NCBI GenBank assembly: GCA_947168525.1
Contig: CAMVMG010000001.1
Location: forward strand, 310,001 to 374,000
Reading direction: 5' to 3'
DNA: 64,000 nucleotides
From: an uncultured Bacteroidales bacterium
Lineage (GTDB): Bacteria; Bacteroidota; Bacteroidia; Bacteroidales; UBA932
The notes beneath the pieces are model-generated. The model saw nothing but the letters and a program-made list of their open reading frames with translations. It ran no database searches and had not been told where the DNA came from. Position 1 is the first letter of the stretch. Each line of letters begins with the position of its first letter. This document shows positions 7,918 to 17,967 of this stretch, piece by piece. The translations under genes and the position numbers were made by a program.

Positions 7918-10428
7918 ATGCCATTCCCATATATTGGCACGGAGATTGACAATATACCCACCCGGACAAGTGTCCTCCTTGAATCTGACAAAATGTCAGA
8001 GCAGGCGGGCCGTCCCTTATTATATATGAAGGTAAATTACAACGAAATGTTCTCCCCCGCGGGAGTCGAAGTGAATATCATGCCGGTGATGGGAGAGGCC
8101 GTTTCCATGAAAGTGGACGAGTCGGAACTCCCGGAAGACCTGCCCATCCTGGCCCTCAGGAATGCCGTCATTTTCCCCGGTACGGTTTTCCCGGTCACGG
8201 TAGGGCGCGAGAAGTCGGTCAAGCTGGTCTCCGATACGGAGCAGGGAAAAGGCTGGATTGGCGCCGTCCCCCAGCTGGATGTGGCGGTGGAAGACCCTGC
8301 AGAGGCCGACCTGAACCCTTTCGGCACCCTGTGCAAAGTAATCAAGACCCTGGAGATGCCAGATGGCTCGGTAACGGCCATCCTGCAGGGCGTGCGGATC
8401 CTCTCCGTAGACAGCATCGTGGCTTCGGAACCGTATCTGCTGGGCCGGGTGCACTACCTGGAAGAGTTCGTCCCGGAGATGGACGACCAGGAATCCCGGG
8501 TGCTCACGGACACCATCAAGGACCGGGCGTCCACGGTGGTAAAATCCTCTTCCTTCGCCCCCAAGGAAGCGGTGGGCGCACTCATGTCCATCGACAATTT
8601 CCATTTCCTGGTAAACTTCGTGGCCACCACCATCGAAGTGGAAAATTTCCAGGAGCGTGTGGCCCTGCTGGGCATCCTGGACCTGCATGAGCGGGGAATG
8701 GCCCTGCTCAAGGTGCTGGACACCCAGACCCAGCTGCTCCAGATCCGCCAGGAGATTAACCAGAAGGTGAAGACGGATATCGACCAGCAGCAGCGGGAAT
8801 ACTACCTGAACAACCAGCTCCGTACCATCCAGGAAGAGCTGGGCATGGACGAGGGCGAGGAATTCGAGAAAATGCGCCGCCGGGCCGACGAAAAGAAATG
8901 GTCCCAGGAGGTGCGCTCTATCTTCGACAAAGAGATGGCCAAGCTGGAGAAATACAATCCCTCCTCCCCGGACTACAGCATCCAGCTTACCTTCCTGCAG
9001 TTCATGCTGGACCTGCCCTGGGGCGAGATGTCGGAGGACAACCTGGACCTCAGGCATGCCCAGGAGGTCCTGGACCACGACCACTTTGGCCTGGAGAGCG
9101 TCAAGGACCGCATCATCGAGTATCTTGCCGTGCTTAAGCTCAAGGGCAACATGAAATCCCCCATCCTGTGCCTCTGGGGCCCTCCCGGCGTGGGAAAAAC
9201 CTCGCTGGGCAAGTCCGTGGCCAGGGCGCTGGGGCGCAAATATGTGCGCATTTCCCTGGGCGGCATGCACGACGAGGCCGAAATCCGGGGCCACCGGAAA
9301 ACCTATGTGGGCGCGCTGCCCGGCCGCATCCTCAGCGGAATCCAGCGTGCCGGAACGTCCAATCCGGTGATCGTGCTGGACGAGATAGACAAACTGGCAT
9401 CGGACTTCAAGGGAGACCCTTCCAGCGCCCTGCTGGAGGCCCTGGATCCGGAGCAGAACAACACCTTCCACGACAACTACCTGGATATTGACTACGACCT
9501 CTCCCACGTGCTGTTCATCACCACGGCCAACGGCATAGGCTCCATCCAGCCGGCGCTGCGGGACCGGATGGAGATGATCAACGTTACGGGTTACCTGGCC
9601 GAGGAGAAGATGCAGATTGCCAAGGATTACCTGATTCCCAAGCAGCTTACCGAACACGGCCTGCTCAGTGACGGGCTTTCCATCGAGGAGCCGGCCCTGG
9701 AAGAGATCATCGACGAATATACCCACGAGTCCGGCGTGCGCGGCCTGGAGAAGCAGATTGCTAAAATTGCCCGGGTCACCGCCAAGAAGATTGCCCTGAA
9801 CCAGGAATTCCCATGCGTCATCCGGAAAGAGCACCTGAAAGAATATCTAGGGCTCCCCACGGCCTATCACGACACGGTGAAGGGGAACGAGGGTCCGGGC
9901 GTAGTCACCGGCCTTGCCTGGACGGAGATGGGCGGCGAGATCCTCTTCGTGGAAAGCTCGGTGTCCAAGGGAAAGGGCGCCCTGTCCATGACCGGAAACC
10001 TGGGCGACGTGATGAAGGAATCGGCCCAGATTGCCTGGCAGTATATCAAAGCCCATCCGGAGCTGGCGGGCCTCACTACCGAGCTGTTCATGGAGAAGGA
10101 TATCCACCTCCATGTCCCGGAGGGGGCCGTCCCCAAGGACGGGCCATCGGCCGGTATTACCATGGTGTCGTCCATGGTGTCCGCCCTTCGCGGCCAGGCG
10201 GTCAAGGAAGGAATTGCTATGACCGGAGAAATGACCCTCAGGGGCCGTGTACTGCCGGTGGGGGGCATCAAGGAGAAGATTCTTGCCGCCAAACGGGCGG
10301 GGGTGCACACCATCGTGATTTCGGAGGAAAACCGAAAAGATGTGGAGGATATCAAGGAAATTTACATAAAAGGTCTTATCTTTGTCTATGTGAAAACGAT
10401 AAAGGATGTAATCGATTTTATTTTCTAA
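7918..10428 (+). CDS. lon: ATP-dependent endopeptidase Lon (start codon uncertain; true start may be near 8107)
   Basis: LON N-terminal domain, GPPGVGKTSLGKSVARALGRKYVRISLGGMHDEAEIRGHRKTYVGALPGRI, catalytic PKDGPSAGITM. Confidence 0.97.
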   Translation: MPFPYIGTEIDNIPTRTSVLLESDKMSEQAGRPLLYMKVNYNEMFSPAGVEVNIMPVMGEAVSMKVDESELPEDLPILALRNAVIFPGTVFPVTVGREKSVKLVSDTEQGKGWIGAVPQLDVAVEDPAEADLNPFGTLCKVIKTLEMPDGSVTAILQGVRILSVDSIVASEPYLLGRVHYLEEFVPEMDDQESRVLTDTIKDRASTVVKSSSFAPKEAVGALMSIDNFHFLVNFVATTIEVENFQERVALLGILDLHERGMALLKVLDTQTQLLQIRQEINQKVKTDIDQQQREYYLNNQLRTIQEELGMDEGEEFEKMRRRADEKKWSQEVRSIFDKEMAKLEKYNPSSPDYSIQLTFLQFMLDLPWGEMSEDNLDLRHAQEVLDHDHFGLESVKDRIIEYLAVLKLKGNMKSPILCLWGPPGVGKTSLGKSVARALGRKYVRISLGGMHDEAEIRGHRKTYVGALPGRILSGIQRAGTSNPVIVLDEIDKLASDFKGDPSSALLEALDPEQNNTFHDNYLDIDYDLSHVLFITTANGIGSIQPALRDRMEMINVTGYLAEEKMQIAKDYLIPKQLTEHGLLSDGLSIEEPALEEIIDEYTHESGVRGLEKQIAKIARVTAKKIALNQEFPCVIRKEHLKEYLGLPTAYHDTVKGNEGPGVVTGLAWTEMGGEILFVESSVSKGKGALSMTGNLGDVMKESAQIAWQYIKAHPELAGLTTELFMEKDIHLHVPEGAVPKDGPSAGITMVSSMVSALRGQAVKEGIAMTGEMTLRGRVLPVGGIKEKILAAKRAGVHTIVISEENRKDVEDIKEIYIKGLIFVYVKTIKDVIDFIF

Positions 10429-11097
10429 ATGGACGTTAAGATAGAAAGCTCTTGGAAAGCCGCACTCGCAGGCGAATTCGAAAAACCGTATTTCGCCGCG
10501 CTGGTGCGCTTTCTGCATCAGGAAAAGGAGCAGGGAAAGCGGATCTATCCGCCCGGAAGCCAGATTTTCCGCGCATTTGAGCTTACGCCGGTGGACGATG
10601 TGAAGGTGGTGATCCTGGGCCAGGACCCCTACCACAACCCGGGAGAGGCCATGGGCCTGTCCTTCTCAGTTCCCGACGGAGTACGCATGCCCCCATCCCT
10701 CAGGAACATCTATCAGGAAATCGAACAGGACCTGGGCATCCGGATGGGCGGCAGTCCCAACCTGGAGAAGTGGGCTCGGCAGGGGGTGCTTCTCCTGAAC
10801 AGCATCCTCACGGTGGAGGCTGGGAAGGCGGCTTCCCACCGGGGCATCGGCTGGCAGGAGTTCACCGATGCCGTCATCCGCTATCTGAGCGCCAACCGTG
10901 AGGGCATCGTGTTCCTCCTGTGGGGGAATTTCGCAAAAGCAAAAGCCTCCCTGATCGATACTTCCCGCCATCATGTGCTCATGGCGGCCCATCCATCCCC
11001 GCTGGCGGGCGGCGCCTTCTTCGGCTGCCGGCATTTTTCCAGGACCAACCAAATCTTATTATCCGAGGGCAAAACCCCCATCGACTGGCAGATATGA
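10429..11097 (+). CDS. ung: Uracil-DNA glycosylase
   Basis: VVILGQDPYHNPGEAMGLSFSV, LLLNSILTVEAG..SH, AAHPSPL motifs. Confidence 0.97.
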   Translation: MDVKIESSWKAALAGEFEKPYFAALVRFLHQEKEQGKRIYPPGSQIFRAFELTPVDDVKVVILGQDPYHNPGEAMGLSFSVPDGVRMPPSLRNIYQEIEQDLGIRMGGSPNLEKWARQGVLLLNSILTVEAGKAASHRGIGWQEFTDAVIRYLSANREGIVFLLWGNFAKAKASLIDTSRHHVLMAAHPSPLAGGAFFGCRHFSRTNQILLSEGKTPIDWQI

Positions 11098-11552
11098 AAA
11101 CCAAAGCATTGTTCCCCGGCTCGTTCGACCCTTTCACTGCCGGGCATCTGAATATTCTCAAACGCGCGCTCACCATGTTCGACGAAGTGGTGGTGGCCGT
11201 GGGTATCAACCAGGACAAGCGCGGCTTCTTTTCCATGGAAAAGCGGCTGGACATCATTTTCCAGGCCACGGCCGGGCTGCCCGGCGTGTCGGTCATCCAG
11301 TATTCCAACCTCACCATCGACACCTGCCGGGAGCTGGGCATCCACCACATTGTCCGGGGTGTGCGGAACATGATCGACTTTGAGACAGAGCGTTCCATCG
11401 CCGATGCCAACCGCCGGCTGGCCCCTGAGATTGAGACCATCATCATCCCTACCGCCCAGGAGTTCGCCCACATCAGCTCGTCGGCCGTACGGGACATCCT
11501 CAAGCACGGCGGCGATTATTCTGCGTTCATCCCCGAGGAAGTGCAGCTATGA
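11094..11552 (+). CDS. coaD: Pantetheine-phosphate adenylyltransferase
   Basis: ALFPGSFDPFTAGHLNIL, VRGVRNMIDFETE, overlap ATGA with ung stop. Confidence 0.96.
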   Translation: MKTKALFPGSFDPFTAGHLNILKRALTMFDEVVVAVGINQDKRGFFSMEKRLDIIFQATAGLPGVSVIQYSNLTIDTCRELGIHHIVRGVRNMIDFETERSIADANRRLAPEIETIIIPTAQEFAHISSSAVRDILKHGGDYSAFIPEEVQL

Positions 11553-13009
11553 GAAAGCTGGTCTTGCTGCTCTCTGGCCTGGCACTGGCCTTCACGCTCC
11601 GGGCGCAGTCCTACGAGGAACTGGGCGCCAAGCTGGAGGAGTATTTCACGGCCCTTTCCGGGGAAAGTGCCAGCGTGCAGAACGCCGAGTGCGATTTCCT
11701 GATTGAGTCTTGCAAGGATTCCGCGGTGCAGCAATTCGTGGCGCTCAAAATCTACGACCACTACCTGCAGTCCAAAATCATGGGGGACGAGGCCGTGGCC
11801 GTGCATGTGGCGCAGAAGTGGTTCCTTTCCGGCGCCGTTCCCATGCATACCGACTCAGACCTGGTCAACGCCCAGGTGTTCGTGATGTTTAACCAGAACT
11901 CGCTGATCGGCATGCCCGCCCCCAAGATCACGCTCCGGGATTCGCTGGGCCGCGAGGTCCGCATTCCTTCAGAAGGCGGATACAGCGCCATCTATTTCTA
12001 CGACACCTCCTGTTCCACCTGCAAACTGGAAACCCCCAGGCTCGCACGCCTGATGGAGGAGGGAGCGTATCCGCTCACCCTGTATGCCGTGAATGTGGGA
12101 GACCAGGCCGAAGCCTGGAGACAGTATCGTCCCCTTTTGCCCACGGCCGTACACCTGTGGGACCCGGACCACGAGAGCGACTGGCAGCTGCAGTACGGTG
12201 TGCTGCAAACCCCGAAGCTGTACCTGATAGACCCTTCCGGGACCATCCTGGGCCGGGGACTGGACGTGCATGCGCTGAAAATGCTGCTGGACAAAGAGCT
12301 CTCCAAAGACTACCACGTATATGGTGAACCGGCCCAGATGGAACGGTACGGGCAGCTTTTCGGCGCCTACGGAGACAGCCTCTCCACCTCCGACATCCTG
12401 GACATTGCAGATTACCTGGCCGCCCGCACCTTCGGCGAAGGCAACGAGCAGGCCTTTAAGCAGACCATGGGAGACCTCCTGTACTACCTGTCTTCCCAGC
12501 GCTCGGAAGCCTGCCGGGAAGCAATCGGCCCCATCGTAAGCAAGTACATCCGCCTGGGAGATATCTGGCGCACGCCGGAAGACAAGGCCCAGGTGCTTTC
12601 CCTGGCCGACCTTCTCCTGGACCTGGGTTCCCGTGCTCCCGTGGGTTCGCCCGTCCCGGATCTCCAGGTCCCGGGTACCCTGCGACGGAAGGGCTGCCTT
12701 TTTGTTCGGCCGTCCCGGGAGGGAACTTTCTCGCTCCGCTCGCTCAAGGGAAGTCCGGCCTATATCGTCTTTTATTCGCCGGGCTGTACCAACTGCCGGG
12801 AAACCCTGGCGGCCGTGGACTCTCTGGTGCAGGAAAACCGCAAGGCCCGGGTGCTCCTGGTGAATATGGACCGGCTCTATGCCGATGATGAGGATAAGGC
12901 GCTGGAGCTGCTGGACGCCTTCGACCTTTCCGCCCTTCCCTTTGTCCTGGAACTGGACCGGGAGGGGACTGTCAGGCGCCGGTATGTGGATCTGGTGAAA
13001 AATCCTTAA
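11549..13009 (+). CDS. Exported protein with two thioredoxin-like domains (TlpA/DUF5106-like)
   Basis: Signal peptide; two CxxC motifs, CSTC (near 12010) and CTNC (near 12784), each in thioredoxin-like context. Confidence 0.8.
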   Translation: MRKLVLLLSGLALAFTLRAQSYEELGAKLEEYFTALSGESASVQNAECDFLIESCKDSAVQQFVALKIYDHYLQSKIMGDEAVAVHVAQKWFLSGAVPMHTDSDLVNAQVFVMFNQNSLIGMPAPKITLRDSLGREVRIPSEGGYSAIYFYDTSCSTCKLETPRLARLMEEGAYPLTLYAVNVGDQAEAWRQYRPLLPTAVHLWDPDHESDWQLQYGVLQTPKLYLIDPSGTILGRGLDVHALKMLLDKELSKDYHVYGEPAQMERYGQLFGAYGDSLSTSDILDIADYLAARTFGEGNEQAFKQTMGDLLYYLSSQRSEACREAIGPIVSKYIRLGDIWRTPEDKAQVLSLADLLLDLGSRAPVGSPVPDLQVPGTLRRKGCLFVRPSREGTFSLRSLKGSPAYIVFYSPGCTNCRETLAAVDSLVQENRKARVLLVNMDRLYADDEDKALELLDAFDLSALPFVLELDREGTVRRRYVDLVKNP

Positions 13010-13019
13010 CTTTGTGCCG

Positions 13020-13250
13020 ATGCCCCGCAAAAAGAAAATATCCGGCGTGGATCCTGCGTACCTTGAGAAGCAGAAAGCCCTGCTTTTGCGAAAAAACCGC
13101 TATGTCCTGTACTTCAACGACAGCGAGATAGCCGCGGTAGACGAGTACTGCACCCGTTTCAAGGTGCACGCCAAGGCAGCCCTGTTCCGCGAGGCCATCA
13201 TGTCCAAAGTTCTGTCGGAACTGGAGGAAAACCATCCCACGCTGTTCTAG
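13020..13250 (+). CDS. Conserved small basic hypothetical protein
   Basis: 76 codons, MPRKKKISGVDPAYLEKQKALLLRKNRYVLYFND...; coding-like composition and a convincing start after TAACTTTG. Confidence 0.6.
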   Translation: MPRKKKISGVDPAYLEKQKALLLRKNRYVLYFNDSEIAAVDEYCTRFKVHAKAALFREAIMSKVLSELEENHPTLF

Positions 13251-13257
13251 ACAAATG

Positions 13258-13328
13258 TTGAGATGCAGCGATTCGAACGCTGACTGAGGGAACCAAAATC
13301 CCTAGTGCTACCATTACACCACACCTCA
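13258..13328 (-). tRNA. tRNA-Gln (anticodon TTG)
   Basis: Complement TGAGGTGTGGTGTAATGGTAGCAC...GGGATTTTGGTTCCC...GTTCGAATC...CATCTCA folds as a cloverleaf. Confidence 0.93.
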
Positions 13329-13371
13329 ATTCCGGACTGCAAATTTAATACAATTTGCCGAATTCACAAAG

Positions 13372-14052
13372 CTAATTCCGGCGGTTGGCCATGGAGATGT
13401 AGTAGAGGAGGGTGGCCAGGGAGCCCAGGGCGGCGATGACATAGGTGTAGGCGGCCCAGCGGAGGGCGTCGGTGGCCATCGGCTTGGTCTCATAGCTGAC
13501 GATGCCTGCACTGTCCAGCCATTTCACGGCGCGGGCGCTGGCGTTGACCTCTACCGGCAGGGTGATGAAACTGAACAGGGTGGTGAGGGCGAACAGGGCG
13601 ATGCCGATCCATAGCAGCGAGGGGAACACGTTGATGAAGATGACGCCTGCCAGCAGGACCCATGATACGATGCTGTTGGAGAAGGACACGACGGGAACCA
13701 GTGCGCTTCTCATCCTCAGGGGGGCATAACCCGTGGCATGCTGCACCACGTGGCCGCATTCATGGGCGGCAACGGCCGCCGCCGCGACAGAACGCCCGTA
13801 ATAGACGCTCTCGCTCAGGTTGACGGTTTTGGTGGTGGGGTCGTAATGGTCTGTGAGTTTGCCCTGGATGGAGACAATCTGCACATCCCGGATCCCATGG
13901 GCCTGCAGCATGCGGCTGGCCACCTCTGCGCCGCTCAGGGACAGGGGAACTTCCGTGTATTTGTCAAATCTGCTTTTTAATACGTTTTGGATAATCATGC
14001 TCAGCAACATGACGGCAATCATGATTATCCAGATGGCCTGTGTGGATAACAT
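13372..14052 (-). CDS. Membrane zinc metallopeptidase, YugP family
   Basis: VAAHECGHVVQHATGYAPLRMRSALVP HExxH-type (HECGH) motif with TM helices. Confidence 0.9.
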   Translation of the reverse strand: MLSTQAIWIIMIAVMLLSMIIQNVLKSRFDKYTEVPLSLSGAEVASRMLQAHGIRDVQIVSIQGKLTDHYDPTTKTVNLSESVYYGRSVAAAAVAAHECGHVVQHATGYAPLRMRSALVPVVSFSNSIVSWVLLAGVIFINVFPSLLWIGIALFALTTLFSFITLPVEVNASARAVKWLDSAGIVSYETKPMATDALRWAAYTYVIAALGSLATLLYYISMANRRN

Positions 14053-14165
14053 AGTTCTTGGTTTTAAAGGAACACCCGCAAAAGACGGGCCCATTTACAA
14101 AAATACACATTTTTATGGCAAAATGTCAGGGGGAAATATTATTTTTGTACGCCGAAAGAAAAGAT

Positions 14166-15269
14166 ATGATGCGCCCGGACGATTTCTCCCGGCTGGAATT
14201 GGACCTGAAGGCCACCGTGGAGAATTACAGATATTTCCGCTCCCTGCTGGAGCCCTCGACGAAACTGCTGGTTCTCGTCAAGGCTAACGCATATGGTCAC
14301 GGGGCCGTGGAGTTCGCCGCCATGATGCAGCGTGCCGGGGCGGATTACTTGGCCGTAGCCTACCCGGTAGAGGGCCTGGAACTTCGCCGCAACGGTATCT
14401 CCCTTCCGGTGATCGTCCTCACGGCCGGCACGGACTTTTTCCCGGAAATCATCCGGACCCGCCTGGAGCCCAGTATCCCCAACCTGTATACCCTCAAGGC
14501 GTTCGTGGCGCGGCTCAAGGAAGAGGGCCTCACGGATTATCCCGTCCACATCAAGCTGGATACGGGCATGCACCGCCTGGGCTTCATGACCGGAGAGCTG
14601 GAGGAACTGCTCTCCTATCTCCGGGAAACGCCTCAGGTACGGGTGAAATCCCTGTTCTCCCACCTGTGCGTGGCGGAAGACCCTGCGCAGGACAGTTTTA
14701 CACTGGGACAGATTACCCTTTTCCAGAAGAATACGCAGACTATCGCCGACGCGCTGGGGTATATGCCCATGCGGCATATCCTGAACTCGGCCGGCATCGA
14801 GCGCTTCCCTCAGTTCCAGTACGACATGGTGCGCCTGGGAATTGGCATCTACGGGGTCAGCGCCCTCCCCGGAAAAGAACTGGCCCCGGTGGCCTCCCTC
14901 AAGTGCAAGATCCTGCAGATCAAGCGCCTGTGCCCCGGAGACACGGTAGGTTACGGCCGATGGGGAGAGGCCCGGGAAGGCACGGTGATCGCCACCATCC
15001 CGGTGGGCTATGCAGACGGCATAGACCGGCACCTGGGAAGGGGCGCCTGCTCTTTTTCGCTGAACGGGGTGCGGGTGCCCACGATTGGCAACATCTGCAT
15101 GGACATGTGCATGCTGGATGTCACCGGCGTAGATGCCAGGGTGGGGGATACGGTGACGGTCTTCGGCAAAGATCCCACTGTGGTAGAGCTGGCCGGCATC
15201 CTGGATACCATCCCCTATGAGATCCTGTCCTCGGTGCCCCGCCGGATAGAGCGGATCGTGGTGCGTTAG
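14166..15269 (+). CDS. alr: Alanine racemase (stand-alone)
   Basis: LVLVKANAYGHG PLP-lysine motif, KLDTGMHRLGF, VGYADGIDR, GNICMDMCMLDV. Confidence 0.95.
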   Translation: MMRPDDFSRLELDLKATVENYRYFRSLLEPSTKLLVLVKANAYGHGAVEFAAMMQRAGADYLAVAYPVEGLELRRNGISLPVIVLTAGTDFFPEIIRTRLEPSIPNLYTLKAFVARLKEEGLTDYPVHIKLDTGMHRLGFMTGELEELLSYLRETPQVRVKSLFSHLCVAEDPAQDSFTLGQITLFQKNTQTIADALGYMPMRHILNSAGIERFPQFQYDMVRLGIGIYGVSALPGKELAPVASLKCKILQIKRLCPGDTVGYGRWGEAREGTVIATIPVGYADGIDRHLGRGACSFSLNGVRVPTIGNICMDMCMLDVTGVDARVGDTVTVFGKDPTVVELAGILDTIPYEILSSVPRRIERIVVR

Positions 15270-15841
15270 AGCATGAGGCCGCCCTTGACCCGGGCGGCAC
15301 ATTCTTCCCCTTTCAGATACGTGAGCAAGGCCAGGCCGAAGGCGACGGCGTGTCCGGCGCCCTTGCCGGTGATGATGCGGCCGTCGGTTTCCGTGCCCGC
15401 CCCGGTGAAAACGGCTCCCTGGGCAATGAGGGCTTCTTCAAAGCCGTCGAAGCAGGTGACTCTTTTCCCCTCCAGGACAGCTCTTCCCAGCTGGGACAGT
15501 ACCAGTCCGGGGGCTGCGCAGATGGCGGCGACGCTGCCGCCCAGCGCATAGTGCCGTTTCATGATGTCCATCAGTTCCGTATGCTCCGCGAGATTCTTGG
15601 ATCCGGGCATGCCGCCCGGGAAAATCATCACATCCTCTGCCTGGGTCCCTTCTTCCTGATAAAGAAGGTCTGCCCAGCTGGTATCTGCGGTAACCTGCAG
15701 TGCGTGGGAACTTTCTACAAAATAGTCGTCTTTGACGGAAATCAGCTGTACGGGAACTTGTCCGCGCAGCAGGACATCCCGGGTGGCCAGGGCTTCCATG
15801 TCTTCGAATCCGTCGGCCAGAAAGAGGGTTACGCCTTTCAT
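15266..15841 (-). CDS. DJ-1/PfpI family protein
   Basis: MKGVTLFLADGFEDMEALATRDVL, VAAICAAPGLVL nucleophile elbow. Confidence 0.9.
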   Translation of the reverse strand: MKGVTLFLADGFEDMEALATRDVLLRGQVPVQLISVKDDYFVESSHALQVTADTSWADLLYQEEGTQAEDVMIFPGGMPGSKNLAEHTELMDIMKRHYALGGSVAAICAAPGLVLSQLGRAVLEGKRVTCFDGFEEALIAQGAVFTGAGTETDGRIITGKGAGHAVAFGLALLTYLKGEECAARVKGGLML

Positions 15842-15876
15842 GTTTTTGCGGTTTAAAGTCTGTTGTTCTTGCCGGG

Positions 15877-16311
15877 TCAGCGGCGGGCCTGGAAAAAGTC
15901 CAGCATCAGGGCGGAGCATTCCTCGGCGAGGATGCCGCTTTGCACCGCCGTCTTGGGATGCAGCAGGGGAGGATGGAAGAGGGAATACCCCCTCCGCGGG
16001 TCCGGCGCGCCGTAAACGACGCGGCTGATCTGTGTCCATGCCAGCGCCCCCGCACACATGGGACAGGGCTCCACCGTGACGTATAAAGTGCAGTCTGTCA
16101 GGTATTTTCCACCCATGGCTCCGCTGGCGGCTGTGATGGCAATCATCTCTGCGTGGGCGGTGGTGTCGTGGAGGGTTTCCGTGAGGTTGTGCCCCCGGCC
16201 GATCACCCTTCCTCTCCATACCACGACAGCTCCGATGGGAATCTCTCCCGAGGCGGCGGCGGCCCGGGCTTCGGCAAGAGCTTCCCGCATGTACTTTTCG
16301 TCTTGTTCCAT
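15877..16311 (-). CDS. tadA: tRNA-specific adenosine deaminase-like nucleoside deaminase
   Basis: TAHAEMIAI and PCPMCAGAL zinc-binding motifs. Confidence 0.93.
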   Translation of the reverse strand: MEQDEKYMREALAEARAAAASGEIPIGAVVVWRGRVIGRGHNLTETLHDTTAHAEMIAITAASGAMGGKYLTDCTLYVTVEPCPMCAGALAWTQISRVVYGAPDPRRGYSLFHPPLLHPKTAVQSGILAEECSALMLDFFQARR

Positions 16312-16316
16312 GGGTA

Positions 16317-16324
16317 CAAAGATA
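16317..16324 (-). promoter_or_regulatory. Putative -7 element TATCTTTG for tadA
   Basis: Complement TATCTTTG immediately upstream of ATG (complement TATCTTTGTACCCATG). Confidence 0.6.
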
Positions 16325-16345
16325 GGAAATTCGTTTTAGAATTCG

Positions 16346-16353
16346 TATCTTTG
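16346..16353 (+). promoter_or_regulatory. Putative -7 element TATCTTTG for engB
   Basis: TAnnTTTG match upstream of engB ATG at 16376, divergent with the tadA element. Confidence 0.6.
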
Positions 16354-16375
16354 CGTGTTAAAACTGAGGAAGGTT

Positions 16376-16972
16376 ATGAAGGTTACCAAGGCCGTTTTTG
16401 CAGGCAGCAGTACACGGGTGGGGCAGAAGCCCCAGCTCCGTCTGCCGGAATTCGCCTTCATCGGCCGCAGCAACGTGGGAAAAAGCTCCCTGATCAACAT
16501 GCTCACCGGTAACGGAAAATTGGCCAAAACCTCCCAGACCCCCGGAAAAACACAGCTGGTCAACCATTTCCTGATCAATGACAAATGGTATCTGGTAGAT
16601 CTCCCGGGGTACGGCTACGCCCAGCTCCCAGACAAGGACAGGGCCCGGCTCCGGCACATCATCTGGGACTATATCAACCACTCGGAAGAGCTGGTGATGC
16701 TGATGGTGCTCATCGACAGCCGCCATCCCATGCAGGAGGTGGACCTCCGGTTCATCTCGGAGCTGGGAGAGAAGGGGATTCCCTTCGGCCTGGTGTTCAC
16801 CAAGGCGGACAAACAGGGGGTTAACGCCCTGCAGAGCCGGGTGCAGGAAAACAAGGAACGGCTGCTGGTAGACTGGGAAGAGCTTCCTCCCTGTTTCGTA
16901 TCCTCGTCGGTCACCGGAGTGGGAAAAGAAGAAATACTCAATTATATAGGATCTATACTTACAACATTATGA
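16376..16972 (+). CDS. engB: Ribosome biogenesis GTP-binding protein YihA/YsxC/EngB
   Basis: GRSNVGKSSLINMLTG, TPGKTQLVNHF, DLPGYGYA. Confidence 0.95.
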   Translation: MKVTKAVFAGSSTRVGQKPQLRLPEFAFIGRSNVGKSSLINMLTGNGKLAKTSQTPGKTQLVNHFLINDKWYLVDLPGYGYAQLPDKDRARLRHIIWDYINHSEELVMLMVLIDSRHPMQEVDLRFISELGEKGIPFGLVFTKADKQGVNALQSRVQENKERLLVDWEELPPCFVSSSVTGVGKEEILNYIGSILTTL

Positions 16973-17964
16973 TAAACGATCTCCATAAGCACCGCATGGC
17001 GATTTTTACCTGCGACGCAACCCGCTATTTCGCAGAAAAGGTGGTTGAGGCCATGAACCGCATGAAGCGCCCGGACGAGCCCGAAGTAGTCCTGGGCGGC
17101 CTGGACGTAGCCCGCTTCAGCGACGGAGAGTTTCAGCCCTCCTTCTCGGAGAGTGTCCGCGGAGCCACCTGCTTCATCCTCCAGTCCACGTTCCCGCCTA
17201 CGGACAACCTCATGGAGCTGCTCCTTTCCATCGATGCCGCCAAGCGGGCGTCGGCCAACAAGGTCATTGCCGTCATCCCCTATTACGGCTGGGCCCGCCA
17301 GGACCGCAAAGACAAGCCGCGTGTGTCCATCGGCGCCAAGCTGGTGGCCAACATGCTCAAGGTGGCCGGCACGGATGCCATCATGACCTGCGACCTTCAC
17401 GCAGACCAGATCCAGGCCTTCTTCGACTTCCCGGTGAACCACCTGTATGCCAGCTACGACTTCCTCTTCATCCTGGAAAAACTGCACAAGCAGTTCAAGG
17501 ACACCCTTACCCTGGCTGCGCCGGACATGGGTGGTGCCAAGCGCGTAAACGCCTATGCCAAGCACCTGCACACACCGATGGTGATCTGCCACAAAACCCG
17601 CGCACGGGCCAATGTGGTGGAGAAGATTGTCCCCATCGGCGAGGTGGAAGGCCGTGACATCGTTATCATCGACGACATCATCGACACCGCCGGCACCCTC
17701 ACGGAGGCCGCCAACGAGCTGCTCCGCCGCGGCGCCAACAGCGTGCGGGCGTTCGCCACACACGCCGTGCTTTCCGGTCCCGCCTACGAGCGCATCGACA
17801 AAAGCGCGCTCACGGAAGTGTACGTGACCGATACCATCCCGCTGGATCCTTCCAAGAAAGAGCTTCAGGGTAAGTTCCGCGTGGTCTCCATGGCGGAAAC
17901 CTTTGCCCGGATGATGCTGCGGGTCTATAATTATGAGCCCATCTCCTCTGAATTTCCCCTTTAA
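16969..17964 (+). CDS. prs: Ribose-phosphate pyrophosphokinase
   Basis: FSDGEFQPSFSESVRG, IPYYGWARQDRKDKPRVSIGAKLVANML, DIVIIDDIIDTAGT PRPP loop. Confidence 0.96.
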   Translation: MINDLHKHRMAIFTCDATRYFAEKVVEAMNRMKRPDEPEVVLGGLDVARFSDGEFQPSFSESVRGATCFILQSTFPPTDNLMELLLSIDAAKRASANKVIAVIPYYGWARQDRKDKPRVSIGAKLVANMLKVAGTDAIMTCDLHADQIQAFFDFPVNHLYASYDFLFILEKLHKQFKDTLTLAAPDMGGAKRVNAYAKHLHTPMVICHKTRARANVVEKIVPIGEVEGRDIVIIDDIIDTAGTLTEAANELLRRGANSVRAFATHAVLSGPAYERIDKSALTEVYVTDTIPLDPSKKELQGKFRVVSMAETFARMMLRVYNYEPISSEFPL

Positions 17965-17967
17965 TCC

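Noticed and set aside
8020-9834. 604-aa minus-strand ORF
   Set aside because: Antisense to lon; no motifs, composition is codon-bias driven.
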